Shown here: positions 11,071 to 23,386 of the stretch, piece after piece
How positions within the stretch are numbered: the first letter of the stretch is position 1
Layout: each line of letters opens with the position of its first letter
Origin: Unio delphinus
Lineage: Eukaryota; Mollusca; Bivalvia; Unionida; Unionidae
Assembly (NCBI GenBank): GCA_029339505.1
Contig: JAQISU010000163.1
Location: 1,736,001 to 1,800,000 of the forward strand
Length of the DNA stretch: 64,000 bases
Reading direction: 5' to 3'
Notes under the pieces: model-generated
Seen by the model: only the letters and a program-made list of their open reading frames with translations
Told to the model about the DNA's origin: nothing
Database searches by the model: none
Translations under genes and position numbers: made by a program

Positions 11071-13005
11071 ATAAAATAAGGATTTAATTATAAATAAATA
11101 AAGATCACAAAATAGTATCGAGAGGGGTGAAGTGCAAACAATAATAAAGAAATTGTACGAATCCCATTTCGATCAAAGTGATCTAGTATATAAATAAGGA
11201 AATTACAAAACATGGAACATAATATAGCAAACAGTAAAACAATAGATTGGTATCAACCAATATAATTTAAAATTAAGACACCATGATTTGTTCCAAATTC
11301 AAAATTATTAAAACCTATTAATTAAATGAAACTAAAACATATATACTAAGATAAATACCGTTTAGAGGTATTTATATGGTTAGAAAAACTGGAAAAATTT
11401 GACAAGAATGGCTATCCTTACAAAATATACAGTATTCATATGAATACATATAGCAACACACATATAGCACAACACAAATAGCATACACAGGATGTAGGAA
11501 ACCCCTAGCCAGGGTTAACTTTGAGAAACTGAGACAGACACCCATGATGGACCTTTGAGTTCGGGTGGAATGTCATAGAGAAACACTAAGGATAAAAATA
11601 TCTTCCTATTATTATATAATCCCGATGGGAAAAAATTAAGGTTAGTTTAAATTAAATGGGAATTCATAAAAAACATACCAAACTACATATCGGGGGAACA
11701 CACATACACATAAAACCTTTTTTTAGTTTTTTCAATAGGGAGAGGGGGCATCTGTCTGGTGCCCCCCCCCCCCCCCAAAAAAAAAAGAAAAAAAAAAGTG
11801 GAAATTAAATAAATGTTTCACTACAACAAAAATTCAAAATTAAATAAATGCACGATAGATACTAAATAAGATGCGGGTCTCTCAAAAAAGTGGTGAAACC
11901 TGTGGGATTGCGCCCAAAGGATAAACATATGAGGGATTCTCACTTAGAGAGAAATTATTATCTGGAAATGGGGCTCTCACAGTAGTGAGAACCTCATGGC
12001 CAGGGAAGACTTTATATTAATTAAAAAAAACGAAAAACAACGAAAAAAAAGTAAATACTTGGCTATCTAATAACTACTCTATTTCTTACAGATAACAAGA
12101 CCCCACCGATCTAATGCGCTATGGAGCAGAACCAATAGATCGGAAAGAGGGACAAAGGGCTACGGCCTGAAGTTAAGTTAAAACTCTAAGCCCTACAACA
12201 CCCACCCACCTTAAAAGCAAACAAGGAGAATATGAAAAATAACAAAAAATGAAAATTGCCCAAATAGAAACAAAATAAGTACAAAGATTAAAAAATAAAT
12301 ACCAAATCATAACAATAATAATAAAATAAAACAAAACAAAACATATACTGACATACATCACATAAACAAATAAATAACTCAAAAATTTAGAAAATCTTGA
12401 AACTTTTTTTCTCCCAAAAGTACAAAAAGAGAAAAACAGTAAGAAACAACTCAATGATTCAAAATAAGCTGTCCAACACAAACATGCAAAAACGATAGAT
12501 AAGTGAAAATGCATGACAGACGAAAAAAAAATGACTTCTGGCAAAGTCACTTCGCGAAAACAAATTTAAAACTCAAAAAGGAAAAACAATTGAAAAAGGA
12601 AAGGAATTCACCCCAGCGTTTAGATGACGTTAAGGGGGGAGAATACAATCCTTGTTAAAAGAGTGGACTGTGAAGGAAACCAGGAGTCTCTGAAACTCCA
12701 AAAAGAGAGGACACTACAGAAATCCAAAAAGATAGAGGATAGGGAGTACCATCGGACCACTCTTTTGGGTAAAATAACTATATCACATGAAGAACGAAAA
12801 CCAAGAATAACCCTTAAAAACAATTTTTATAGTAATAAAAGGGAAATAAACTAAACAAAACTGGCATATTATAGCATACGTGGGCGGACAAGGAAACAAT
12901 ACACAAAAAATAGACATACTTAGAAGAAGAAAAAAACAAGGGTGTTACCCAAAAACTCAAACCAGCTAAATGTGCCGGAGAGAGTTAAAGGGTATCAACA
13001 GAATT
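11071..13005 (+). other. A-rich non-coding stretch with hairpins and poly(C)/poly(A)
   Basis: The plus strand is markedly A-rich and no long credible ORF exists. GGGGGCA (11744-11750) pairs with TGCCCCC (11760-11766), followed by about 15 C and an A-rich run to about 11798. TCTCAC-AGTA-GTGAGA near 11973-11988 is followed again by A-rich runs. These look like several retroelement 3' ends, but no coding part is attached. Confidence 0.45.
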
Positions 13006-13045
13006 TAATTTCGGACCATAAACTAAAAATTCTAATTCTAAATTT
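13006..13045 (+). repeat. 40-bp perfect direct repeat of 2976-3015
   Basis: The 40 bases beginning TAATTTCGGACCATAAAC are identical to 2976-3015, the first bases of LINE copy A that encode its SDHK motif. Similarity stops at both sides. The pair brackets about 10 kb containing both L1/Tx1-like copies. Confidence 0.8.
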
Positions 13046-13113
13046 TCCTCAGTCATGAATAATTTTATACAGGTAAAATCCCGCTATGAAAGTGATATAT
13101 TATTGAAATGACT

Positions 13114-13230
13114 AAATTCGGATTTGCCCAGATTTTGATTTATACAAATTCGGATTTGTCCAGATTTTGATTTATTCCAAATTTCGGACTTGCCCAAAAT
13201 TCAGATTTGGATTTACACAAATTTCGGATA
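13114..13230 (+). repeat. Short tandem repeat of about 31-40 bp
   Basis: Three to four degenerate units built on AAATTCGGATTTGCCCAGAT. Confidence 0.75.
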
Positions 13231-13748
13231 TGACTTTTATAGTTTATGTATATAGTTTCAGTAATTAGGATTAGTACCAGTCTCCAATAAGATTAATCTT
13301 TGATCTTATAAAAACATTAACTTTATTTTGTAAAATGTTTATTTTATAAAATCAAGTTCATAAAACATTGATGCTGAAATTGATGTCTTTTAAAATATAC
13401 ATACAAACTTGTGCATTAAACAAACAAGATTGTTGGATATATTAAATGGATAGTCACAAAGTAAAATTATTATGTCAATATTCTTGTGATCTTGTGAATA
13501 TATTCGAGAAAGAAAATAAGAGAGAGAACACAATAAAAAATAAAATATAATTCATTTTGTATTTACTTGTCATAGATAGTACACAGTTCTTCATTCTCCT
13601 CTATAATCTCTTCTGTCGTTCTAGTCTTTTATTATACAGAAATATCAATGCAAACACCACAATAAGATTGCTACATTCATTTCACATCAAGCCAGTACTA
13701 GGCAAACCCACAATAGGTTATGACTGAAAGAACCATAGCAAACGGTCG

Positions 13749-13823
<75 letters not shown>

Positions 13824-14204
13824 CAGTCTAACTTACAATGGTTATATTTAAAAAATAACGAGGACATATAAACTCTTTTCCTCAAATGTTCCGCACTCAT
13901 ATTTTTTCAGCTTCCGAGTTCCATTACATATAAGAAGACAAACTCACTATTGATGTTATGATCGATATATCAAAGATAATTACAAAGCTATTCGTTTTAC
14001 ACTTATAAAAGGTATCCATTTTTCTGATAACAATTTTCTTTTTCAAATTATTTTTCTTCTTAAAATCTGTTAATGCCAAAATGTTCACCAGGATTGCTAC
14101 TGTCATGGCTTCACAGTCATATCACTACAAACTCTGAAATTGTAGTGCGTTATTTTTATTTCTTTGACTCTTTACTCCGCTAGTTTTATCCAGTGCTTAT
14201 GTGA
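13231..14204. other. No gene seen; includes a TA tract
   Basis: AT-rich, stops in all frames. A pure TA tract occupies 13753-13820. No coding or transposon similarity recognised. Confidence 0.6.
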
Positions 14205-14700
14205 TCAGTATGTGATAATAACCGGGGAACTAGAATGTGATAATGGCTGGGATATTAGAATGTGATAATGGCTGGGATACTAGAATGTGATAATGGCTAG
14301 TATATCATAATATGATAATGACTGGGGTAATAGAATGTGATATTGACTGGGATATTATAATATGTTAATGACTGGAATATTTGAATATGTTAATGACTCG
14401 AATATTTGAATGAGATAATGACTTGGGTATTAGAATGTGTTAATAACTGGGATAATAGAATGTAATGACTTGGGTATTATAATCGTTAAATGACTTCGGT
14501 ACCAGAATGTTTTGTTTTATTTTTTGGTGGTTTTTTTGGGGGGTGGGGTGGGGATATTAGATTGTATTAATGACTAGAATATTTGAATGTGTTAATGACA
14601 AATCTATTAGAATGTGGCAATGATTTGGATATTGGAATGTGATATAGACTTGTTTATTAGAATGTCATTTTGACTGGGGTATTAGAGTGTGACAATGATT
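14205..14700 (+). repeat. Degenerate 25-bp minisatellite
   Basis: Units of the type GTGATAATGGCTGGGATATT + AGAAT recur about 18 times with many substitutions and indels. A T/G-rich insert sits near 14515-14555. Confidence 0.85.
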
Positions 14701-16542
14701 AGTATTTGTTATATTTACAGCTTATTATCACAAAGTATTATATTCAGTTATGTTAAACTGGCAAAATTTGAATAGTGAAGACCTTACCATTATGTTGACC
14801 TTGAATAATGCCATATTTTCATTTGATAGTACCTAATCCAGCTACCATTTACTAAACTGAAAAACGATAAGCAGTAGCTGATCACATGGGTTGCGTCTAC
14901 AGTAAACATTCAATCTTAAATCATCCATAGGCCATCACTTGATTAAGAACATTTGAACACGTTTTAGAGATATTTATTTCATAGATCAGTATATAGCCAG
15001 ATATTTTTGATATATATTTTCATGTTATGCTGTCCACTTAAAATTTATTTCTATATAAATGAAGGTTTGAGTATATATACTTAATGGTTTTAACTTAGTC
15101 ATTGAATCTGTTTATTAATATATGTATCTTTGCTATGCAAGTGCTTTATACAGCTTCATTACTGCTGTGTCCCAGTTGTCTTTGTTGCTATATTACGTCA
15201 TGGTAAACATAATAGTCTTCTCTAGTTACTTTCAGAATGGCATTTATACATAACGGTTTATGATATAATTCTTCACTGATTAAGATCATATGTTTTAGCT
15301 CTAATGGCCGCTTAAGGGAAGAGCTTATGGAATGGCCAGTTGTCCATCATCCGTCCGTTAGTACAAGTTTGTTATCGCTGCTGCTACTTATTTAGATGAT
15401 TACCTTATAGATTTACAGCACAACCATCCCAAGGTCAAGCTGATTCGGATTGCCAGTGCTTTCTGCTTGGACATACAATATGGCTGCCATAATACGTCAT
15501 ATTGATTCTGCTGTTATCGCTTTATTTGGCCTTCTTAAAATTCTTGTTTTCACCAGTCCTTTAAATGAAACGTCATTTTGACAAATGGTTTATAACAAGA
15601 GTTTTTACGGAGTCTAGTTGGTCTTAAAGGAAAGATCTAGCTAACCCTAAATATGCCTATCTTAAAAATATATTTTATATACTCCTCAAACAGATGGCTA
15701 TAGAATCAATGGGTTTTCATTAACTTACCTTCTTTTACAATGCCAAGTTGGTCCTCAATGAAAGCTATTGTAGGGTTTAACGTTATTTTTCAGCACCTAT
15801 ATGAAAGTAGAGGAAGTCGTACATCCAATAACTCTGTCACGACGGCTGTCGCAAAAATCTTTTTGTCACTTCCCCCCCCCCCACCCCCACCCATTATTAT
15901 GACTTTGGGCTTGCACCAAACAACTTCTTGAGATGTCTACTATGTTGAAGAGGACAAATATGGCATCCTAACATCCAGAATGTTCGCCCCATTAGCATAT
16001 TTGAAAATTCTTGGTATTTATTGCTCTAAAAAAAATATCAAACATGGTTTTAACACTTAGGAGTAATAAGGAAAACTTGGTCTTATCTTGAATTCCTGCA
16101 AATTCTTTTTGCCTAGTAGAGTATCAGCCTTCTCGAGAGTCTCTTGTTTTATTGACAAAGTAATGATATCTAGTAAGTATATATTTATTATTCATAGCGT
16201 GAATTTTTTTTGGATAACAGTTATAGATGCTCCATTTTTGGGATAAAATATCAAGTTGGACCTTTTTATTTGTTTCTCCTTTTTCCCGTCGCTTACACTC
16301 CTCTGAATTACTACAGGATTTCCACAAAAGCCTGATAATGGTGAAAACTTGGCGCATATCGAATATCAGAATTATAATGTTATTGTTTAGCAACGTTACA
16401 ATCTGCGGTTATCTGTCCATTTCAAATAGTGATTATATTTTGTATTCGTCAAAATTACAAAAATACTTAGCTGTATTTTTAAGTAATTAATTAGTTTAAG
16501 CATATTTTATTTCATAAAGTTGTAATTACAGGTTAAGTGAGG

Positions 16543-16543
<1 letters not shown>

Positions 16544-16607
<64 letters not shown>
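16544..16607. repeat. (TA)n microsatellite
   Basis: 64 bases of pure TA. Confidence 0.97.
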
Positions 16608-16608
<1 letters not shown>

Positions 16609-16843
16609 GGTAACTGATCAGAACGAAAGCCATTGTCTTCTAATGTTCTTCCCTTTTTATAAACGTTTTAATTGTCAAATTGATGAGTCACTTGCATTTA
16701 GCAAGTGTATATAACGCATGAAGATGAACAACGAGGAGTAGGTGCTAGACGAGGATAAATAAAGAAGTTAAAAGAGAAATTGTCAAAGATGTGTCAAACA
16801 TTGTGTAGAAAGTTGAGAAAATAAGGATAAAAGAAAGTGAATG

Positions 16844-16847
16844 GAAA

Positions 16848-16886
<39 letters not shown>

Positions 16887-16888
16887 AT
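16844..16888 (+). repeat. (AAAT)n microsatellite
   Basis: About 11 perfect AAAT units. Confidence 0.97.
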
Positions 16889-17184
16889 GAAAGGAACATA
16901 AAAACAGGATTCAAAGTGAACATGGCTTCTTTCTACAGTATGCCGTTGCGGAAGAGATTGCAAATCGTTTGGAAAAATATATTAAATTCCTGTTTGCATC
17001 TGTTCATGAACCGATGAAGTGATTGCGTAATAGTAACACACAACACACGCACGTCAATGAATCTTTTTGACTTTTAAATAAATTTATGAACGGCATCGAA
17101 AATACGATTTTTTACTTCATGCGCAAGCGTTGTATCTTCACACAAGAAGGTATTTAAGTTAAATTACCATATAGAGTGAGAATT

Positions 17185-20100
17185 AAATGTAAACGGAAGC
17201 GAAAAAAGAAACGTTGGTTCAAAGCTGGCCGGCGTACAACATAAAGAAGAATTCCAGTTATCTCCCTTTCGCCCTTCCAGATAAACAATTTCAAAATTCG
17301 GCAGTTAATTTTGATAACCTGGTGAAAATCCATCTTGAATCGTCAACCGTTATGTCAGCTGTCCCAGAGATACTATTTGTATTGCATTATTCAACGCCCA
17401 ATCAGTAGGACCACCGGAAAAGCGCACAGAAATAGTTAATTGTATAAACGACCAGAATATCGACGTTTTCTCCCTGACAGAAACATGGCTAAAACATCAG
17501 GCGGTGAGCCCCAAGTGCGCGTATTTAACACCCACCGCTTACTCCATCAAGTCGTTCCCCGACACTCTTGTGGAGGTGGAATTGCTGACATCACAAAGAA
17601 TTCCACTATAAAATGCCTCAAGTACAACACAACCTTCAATTTCTGCCACACATAGTTTGAACTAGTCCAAGCAACACTCACACTGGAACAAAAGGTCAGT
17701 CCATTTTTTCTGTCTCTACCGCCCTCTTCCTGGTAGAAAAAACAAGCTGACTGAATCTCTCTTTTTGGAGTTGTTTTCGAATCTCCTGGAGTATGGAAAT
17801 TCGATAGGTGGCAACATGATTATTCTTGGAGATTTCAACTGTCATTTCACTCTCCTGGAAACCCATACACATCAAAACTCCTTGACTCCATTCAGATTTT
17901 CAATGTAAACAGTCCGCTAAACAACCCACCCATAAACATGGTCACATGTTAGACTCGATTCTTTATAGACCTGATGATAATATTCTACGGTCCACCATTG
18001 TATCCAATGAACTTGCATCAGATCACCTCTGCATTATACGCCATCTCTACGTATCAGTCCCTAACGCTCCACCTTCATTTGCTACTAAGAGAAAAAACTC
18101 ATTATGATAAATAGAATCAAACTAATGCATGATATCCAAGAAAACCAAACAACTTGCTTACCTCCTACAGCAGAACAACTCATATACTGCCTGGTATCAT
18201 TGTTTGAAAAACATTCCCCAGCCACCAAATCCAGAGTATCAATTAAAAAGTCTTCTCCGTGGTATAACAGTGTTATGGACCAGCTTCGCACTGCTAAAAG
18301 ACATCGCCGTAAAGCAGAGAGGCTTTGGCTTTGCACCAGACTCACTATTCATAAACAAATCGATGAAGCTGCTAAGAAGAACATTACAAACAGTCCATTT
18401 AGCCAAAGTATCGCACTAAAGTACTAAGATCACAGAGAGTTCCAGCTGCAAAGAGCTCTTCGAGATAACTAACAAACTAATGTCAAGGAACAAATGTACA
18501 CCACTTCCAACTACTTTCTCTCCAGTAGACCTTCTGGACCTATTAGCAAATTTATTTCGTGACAAAGTACAAACCATCAGAGATACGCTTTACTTCACAA
18601 GCTCAATTGACTTGTTGTCACCATACAGTTACGATACAGAATTTCAGCGACAACCATTAGGAGCATTTGAACCTATCTGTATTGATTTAGTACATTCAAT
18701 CGTGATGAAGAGTGCGCCAGAGTCAGGTGAACTTGATCCACGTCCAACATTACTGCTGCTTGCGTGCTTAGACCCAATATTGCCTTCACTAACTGATGGT
18801 ATTAATATCTCTCTCTCATCAGGGTAATTCCCATCATTTTTCAAAACTGCCATCGTAAAGCCTCTGCTCAAGAAACCAACACTTGACCATAGCGATTTAA
18901 AGAACTACCGCCTATCGAATTTCCCGTTCATATTAAAAAATCTTGCAAAACGTTCCAACCCAATTTGTATCTCATTTGAATTTAAAGTCTTTTTAGCAAT
19001 GTACAGTCTGCATATCGCCCTTGCCACAGCACTGAAAGTACTCTTCCGAAAAAAATTAATGACATTCTCTCTGCTTTGGATAGCGGAAAGATTACAGTCC
19101 TCACCCTCCTTGATTTGTCTGCAACATTTGACACAATAGACCATGATATATTACTTCACTATCTCCAGCATGTATTTGACATTCACAAAAAAGCCTTACA
19201 GTGAATCAAGTCTTACTTAGTCTACAGGACACAAATTGTATCTACAAATGGAATAAACTCCAGTCCAGTTGATCTATGTTGTGGTGTTTCACAGGGGTCT
19301 GTTTTCTTTATTATATACACTCAGCCGCTCTCAAGTGTCATAGATCATCACCCAGTGTTTCACCAATTGTATGCTGATGACACCCACATACACAAGTCTA
19401 GCCACCCAAATGAAGTTGATGCTACCATCCAAGATGTAGAGAGGTGCATTTTTGATGTGAAATCATGGGTGACATGTAACAAACTAAAGCCATTCTGATC
19501 ACAACACAAAGACTTTCTCATTCACATCCTTTACCTCAGACAATAAATATCAGCAACACCAACATTAAATTCATACAGTCAGTACGAAACCTAGGTGTTA
19601 CTCTAGACAGTACTATCACATTGCATCAACATGTCATGAACATATGCAATGCTGCATATCTTAAGCTAAGACGCATCAGCTCCATTCGCAAATATCTTTC
19701 AGTTGATGCTACTAAAACACTTGTGTGTTCATCAGTACTTTCAAGACTGCACTATTGTAACTCAATTATGTCTGGTTCGTTTCAAAATCTACTCAAGCAA
19801 CTTCAAAAAGATCAAAATACAGCTGCTCTGATCATCTTTAGAGTCCCACGATCATAGCACGCGCACCCGCTGCACTGTAACTTACACTGGCTATCCATTC
19901 GATCCAGAATCAAACACGAAATGTGTTCCCTGTGCTATGTTTCACTGACGGACTCCAGTCCAACATACCTATCTGGCCTCACTCGTGTGTACACACCAGC
20001 AAGATACAGACGCTCCCATTTCTGCCAATCGTATACTCATTGTTCCCACTATGTAAACGAAGTCGTATGGACAACGTTCTTTTGCATACCAAGGCCAGCA

Positions 20101-20332
20101 ACGTGGAATGAATTGTCCATTGAAATTATATCCCTTTGAAGAGTGCTCTTAAAAATCACCTTTTACGACTGCAAGAACAAACTTAAATGACCTAATACTG
20201 TTTCCTACCTTACATATTTTCAGGATTTTATGTTTTCTAATTTCGTGGTGTTTTGTTTTTCTTGTCATAACATTACTGATGTTGAACAGCGCTTAGAGCT
20301 TCTAATGATTAGGCGCTATACAAAGGCCTCAT

Positions 20333-20391
<59 letters not shown>
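17185..20391 (+). mobile_element. LINE copy C, L2-like, decayed
   Basis: An ORF2-type relic with endonuclease then reverse transcriptase in several frames. Endonuclease traces: IDVFSLTETWL near 17458, LGDFNCHF near 17826, ASDHLC near 18017. RT traces: LKKPTLDHSDLKNYR near 18870, LLDLSATFDTIDHDILLHYL near 19108, CCGVSQGS near 19277, LYADDTH (catalytic motif 19370-19381) and SVRNLGVTLDST. The 3' end has a stem GCGCTTA (20289-20295) with TAGGCGC (20310-20316) and a TAG microsatellite tail. The block order and microsatellite tail fit the L2/CR1 group. Many stops and frame changes make it inactive. Copy D is a longer relative on the other strand. Confidence 0.85.
20333..20390 (+). repeat. (TAG)n 3' tail of LINE copy C
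   Basis: About 19 TAG units directly after GGCCTCAT; in copy D the equivalent tail is (ATT)n after TCCTCATT, showing the tail repeat differs between copies. Confidence 0.9.
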
Positions 20392-22728
20392 TTCCATATT
20401 GGGTAATACAGACAGATACTCAGCCGATTGGTATATTCCTTTTCTACGAACAGCTTAAATATTGCAAAACAGCGCAGATAGCAAAACCGTACGGACTGGT
20501 GGGTTTAATGTTAATTTTTGAAAACTTCTTTTGAAGAATATCTGTCGTTTTCATTTTGATAAAGCGATAAAAAAAATTAGCAACTTATCATCTTTTCAAA
20601 AGGAATGAATCTTTACTAGCATGCTTACAGAGAATTAACCAAGCTATTTAAAACATTCTTTACTAGCATGCCTACAGAGAATTAACCAAGCTATTTAAAA
20701 TAATCTTTACTAGCATGCCTACAGAGAATTAACCAAGCTATTTAAAATAATCTTTACTAGCATGCCTACAGAGAATTAACCAAGCTATTTAAAATAATCT
20801 TTACTAGCATGCCTACAGAGAATTAACCAAGCTATTTAAAATACTCTTTACTAGCATGCTTACAGAGAATTAACCAAGCTATTTAAAATACTCTTTACTA
20901 GCATGCTTACAGAAAATTAACCAAGCTATTTAAAATACTCTTTACTAGCATGCTTACAGAGAATTAACCAAGCTATTTAAAATAATCTTTACTAGCATGC
21001 CTACAGAAAATTAACCAAGCTATTTAAAATACTCTTTACTAGCATGACTACAGAGAATTAACCAAGCTATTTAAAATAATCTTTACTAGCATGCCTACAG
21101 AGAATTAACCAAGCTATTTAAAATACTCTTTACTAGCATGCTTACAGAGAATCAACCAAGCTATTTAAAATAATCTTTACTAGCATGACTACAGAGAATT
21201 AACCAAGCTATTTAAAATAATCTTTACTAGCATGCCTACAGAGAATTAACCAAGCTATTTAAAATAATCTTCACTAGCATGCTTACAGAGAATTAAACAA
21301 GCTATTTAAAATAATCTTTACTAGCATGCCTACAGAGAATTAACCAAGCTATTTAAAATAATCTTTACTAGCATGCCTACAGAGAATTAACCAAGCTATT
21401 TAAAATACTCTTTACTAGCATGCTTACAGAGAATTAAACAAGCTATTTAAAATAATCTTTACTAGCATGCCTACAGAGAATTAACCAAGCTATTTAAAAT
21501 AATCTTTACTAGCATGCTTACAGAGAATTAACCAAGCTATTTAAAATAATCTTTACTAGTATGCCTACAGAGAATTAACCAAGCTATTTAAAATACTCTT
21601 TACTAGCATGCCTACAGAGAATTAGCCAAGCTATTTAAAATACTCTTTACTAGTATGCCTACAGAGAATTAACCAAGCTATTTAAAATACTCTTTACTAG
21701 CATGCTTACAGAGAATTAAACAAGCTATTTAAAATAATCTTTACTAGCATGCGTATAGAGAATTAACCAAGCTTTTTAAAATACTCTTTACTAGCATGCT
21801 TACAGAGAATTAAACAAGCTATTTAAAATAATCTTCACTAGCATGCTTACAGAGAATTAACCAAGCTATTTAAAATAATCTTTACTAGCATGCCTACAGA
21901 GAATTAACCAAGCTATTTAAAATACTCTTTACTAGCATGCTTACAGAGAATTAACCAAGCTATTTAAAATAATCTTTACTAGCATGCCTACAGAAAATTA
22001 ACCAAGCTATTTAAAATACTCTTTACTAGCATGCTTACAGAGAATTAACCAAGCTATTTAAAATACTCTTTACTAGCATGCTTACAGAGAATTAAACAAG
22101 CTATTTAAAATAATCTTTACTAGCATGCGTATAGAGAATTAACCAAGCTTTTTAAAATACTCTTTACTAGCATGCTTACAGAGAATTAAACAAGCTATTT
22201 AAAATAATCTTCACTAGCATGCTTACAGAGAATTAACCAAGCTATTTAAAATAATCTTTACTAGCATGCCTACAGAGAATTAACCAAGCTATTTAAAATA
22301 ATCTTTACTAGCATGACTACAGAGAATTAACCAAGCTATTTAAAATACTCTTTACTAGCATGCCTACAGAAAATTAACCAAGCTATTTAAAATACTCTTT
22401 ACTAGCATGCTTACAGAGAATTAACCAAGCTATTTAAAATACTCTTTACTAGCATGCTTACAGAGAATTAACCAAGCTATTTAAAATAATCTTTACTAGC
22501 ATGCCTACAGAGAATTAACCAAGCTATTTAAAATACTCTTTACTAGCATGCCTACAGAAAATTAACCAAGCTATTTAAAATACTCTTTACTAGTATGCTT
22601 ACAGAAAATTAACCAAGCTATTTAAAATACTCTTTACTAGTATGCTTACAGAAAATTAAGCAAGCTATTTAAAATACTCTTTACTAGTATGCTTACAGAA
22701 AATTAACCAAGCTATTTAAAATACTCTT

Positions 22729-23386
22729 TACTAGCATGCCTACAGAAAATTAACCAAGCTATTTAAAATACTCTTTACTAGTATGCTTACAGAAAATTAA
22801 CCAAGCTATTTAAAATACTCTTTACTAGCATGCCTACAGAAAATTAACCAAGCTATTTAAAATACTCTTTACTAGTATGCTTACAGAAAATTAACCAAGC
22901 TATTTAAAATACTCTTTACTAGCATGCCTACAGAAAATTAACCAAGCTATTTAAAATACTCTTTACTAGTATGCTTACAGAAAATTAACCAAGCTATTTA
23001 AAATACTCTTTACTAGCATGCCTACAGAAAATTAACCAAGCTATTTAAAATACTCTTTACTAGTATGCTTACAGAAAATTAACCAAGCTATTTAAAATAC
23101 TCTTTACTAGCATGCCTACAGAAAATTAACCAAGCTATTTAAAATACTCTTTACTAGTATGCTTACAGAAAATTAACCAAGCTATTTAAAATACTCTTTA
23201 CTAGCATGCCTACAGAAAATTAACCAAGCTATTTAAAATACTCTTTACTAGTATGCTTACAGAAAATTAACCAAGCTATTTAAAATACTCTTTACTAGCA
23301 TGCCTACAGAAAATTAACCAAGCTATTTAAAATACTCTTTACTAGTATGCTTACAGAAAATTAAACAAGCTATTTAAAATACTCTT
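22729..23386 (+). repeat. Higher-order block: 94-bp dimers in the 47-bp satellite
   Basis: Here units alternate strictly between TACTAGCATGCCTACAGAAA and TACTAGTATGCTTACAGAAA types for seven dimers, whereas other parts mix variants irregularly. This marks local amplification of a two-unit block. Confidence 0.9.

Larger units (their letters stand above)
14711..17180. other. No gene seen; microsatellites and homopolymers
   Basis: No supported coding region. Contains a poly(C) run near 15871-15882, a TA tract at 16544-16607 and an AAAT tract at 16844-16888. Short open frames here lack family features. Confidence 0.55.

Noticed and set aside
12173..12550. 125-residue minus-strand membrane-like frame
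   Set aside because: It reflects A-rich plus-strand sequence giving Phe and Leu codons; no signal of a real gene.
12624..12854. 76-residue plus-strand frame
   Set aside because: Charged low-information sequence in A-rich DNA; no family likeness.
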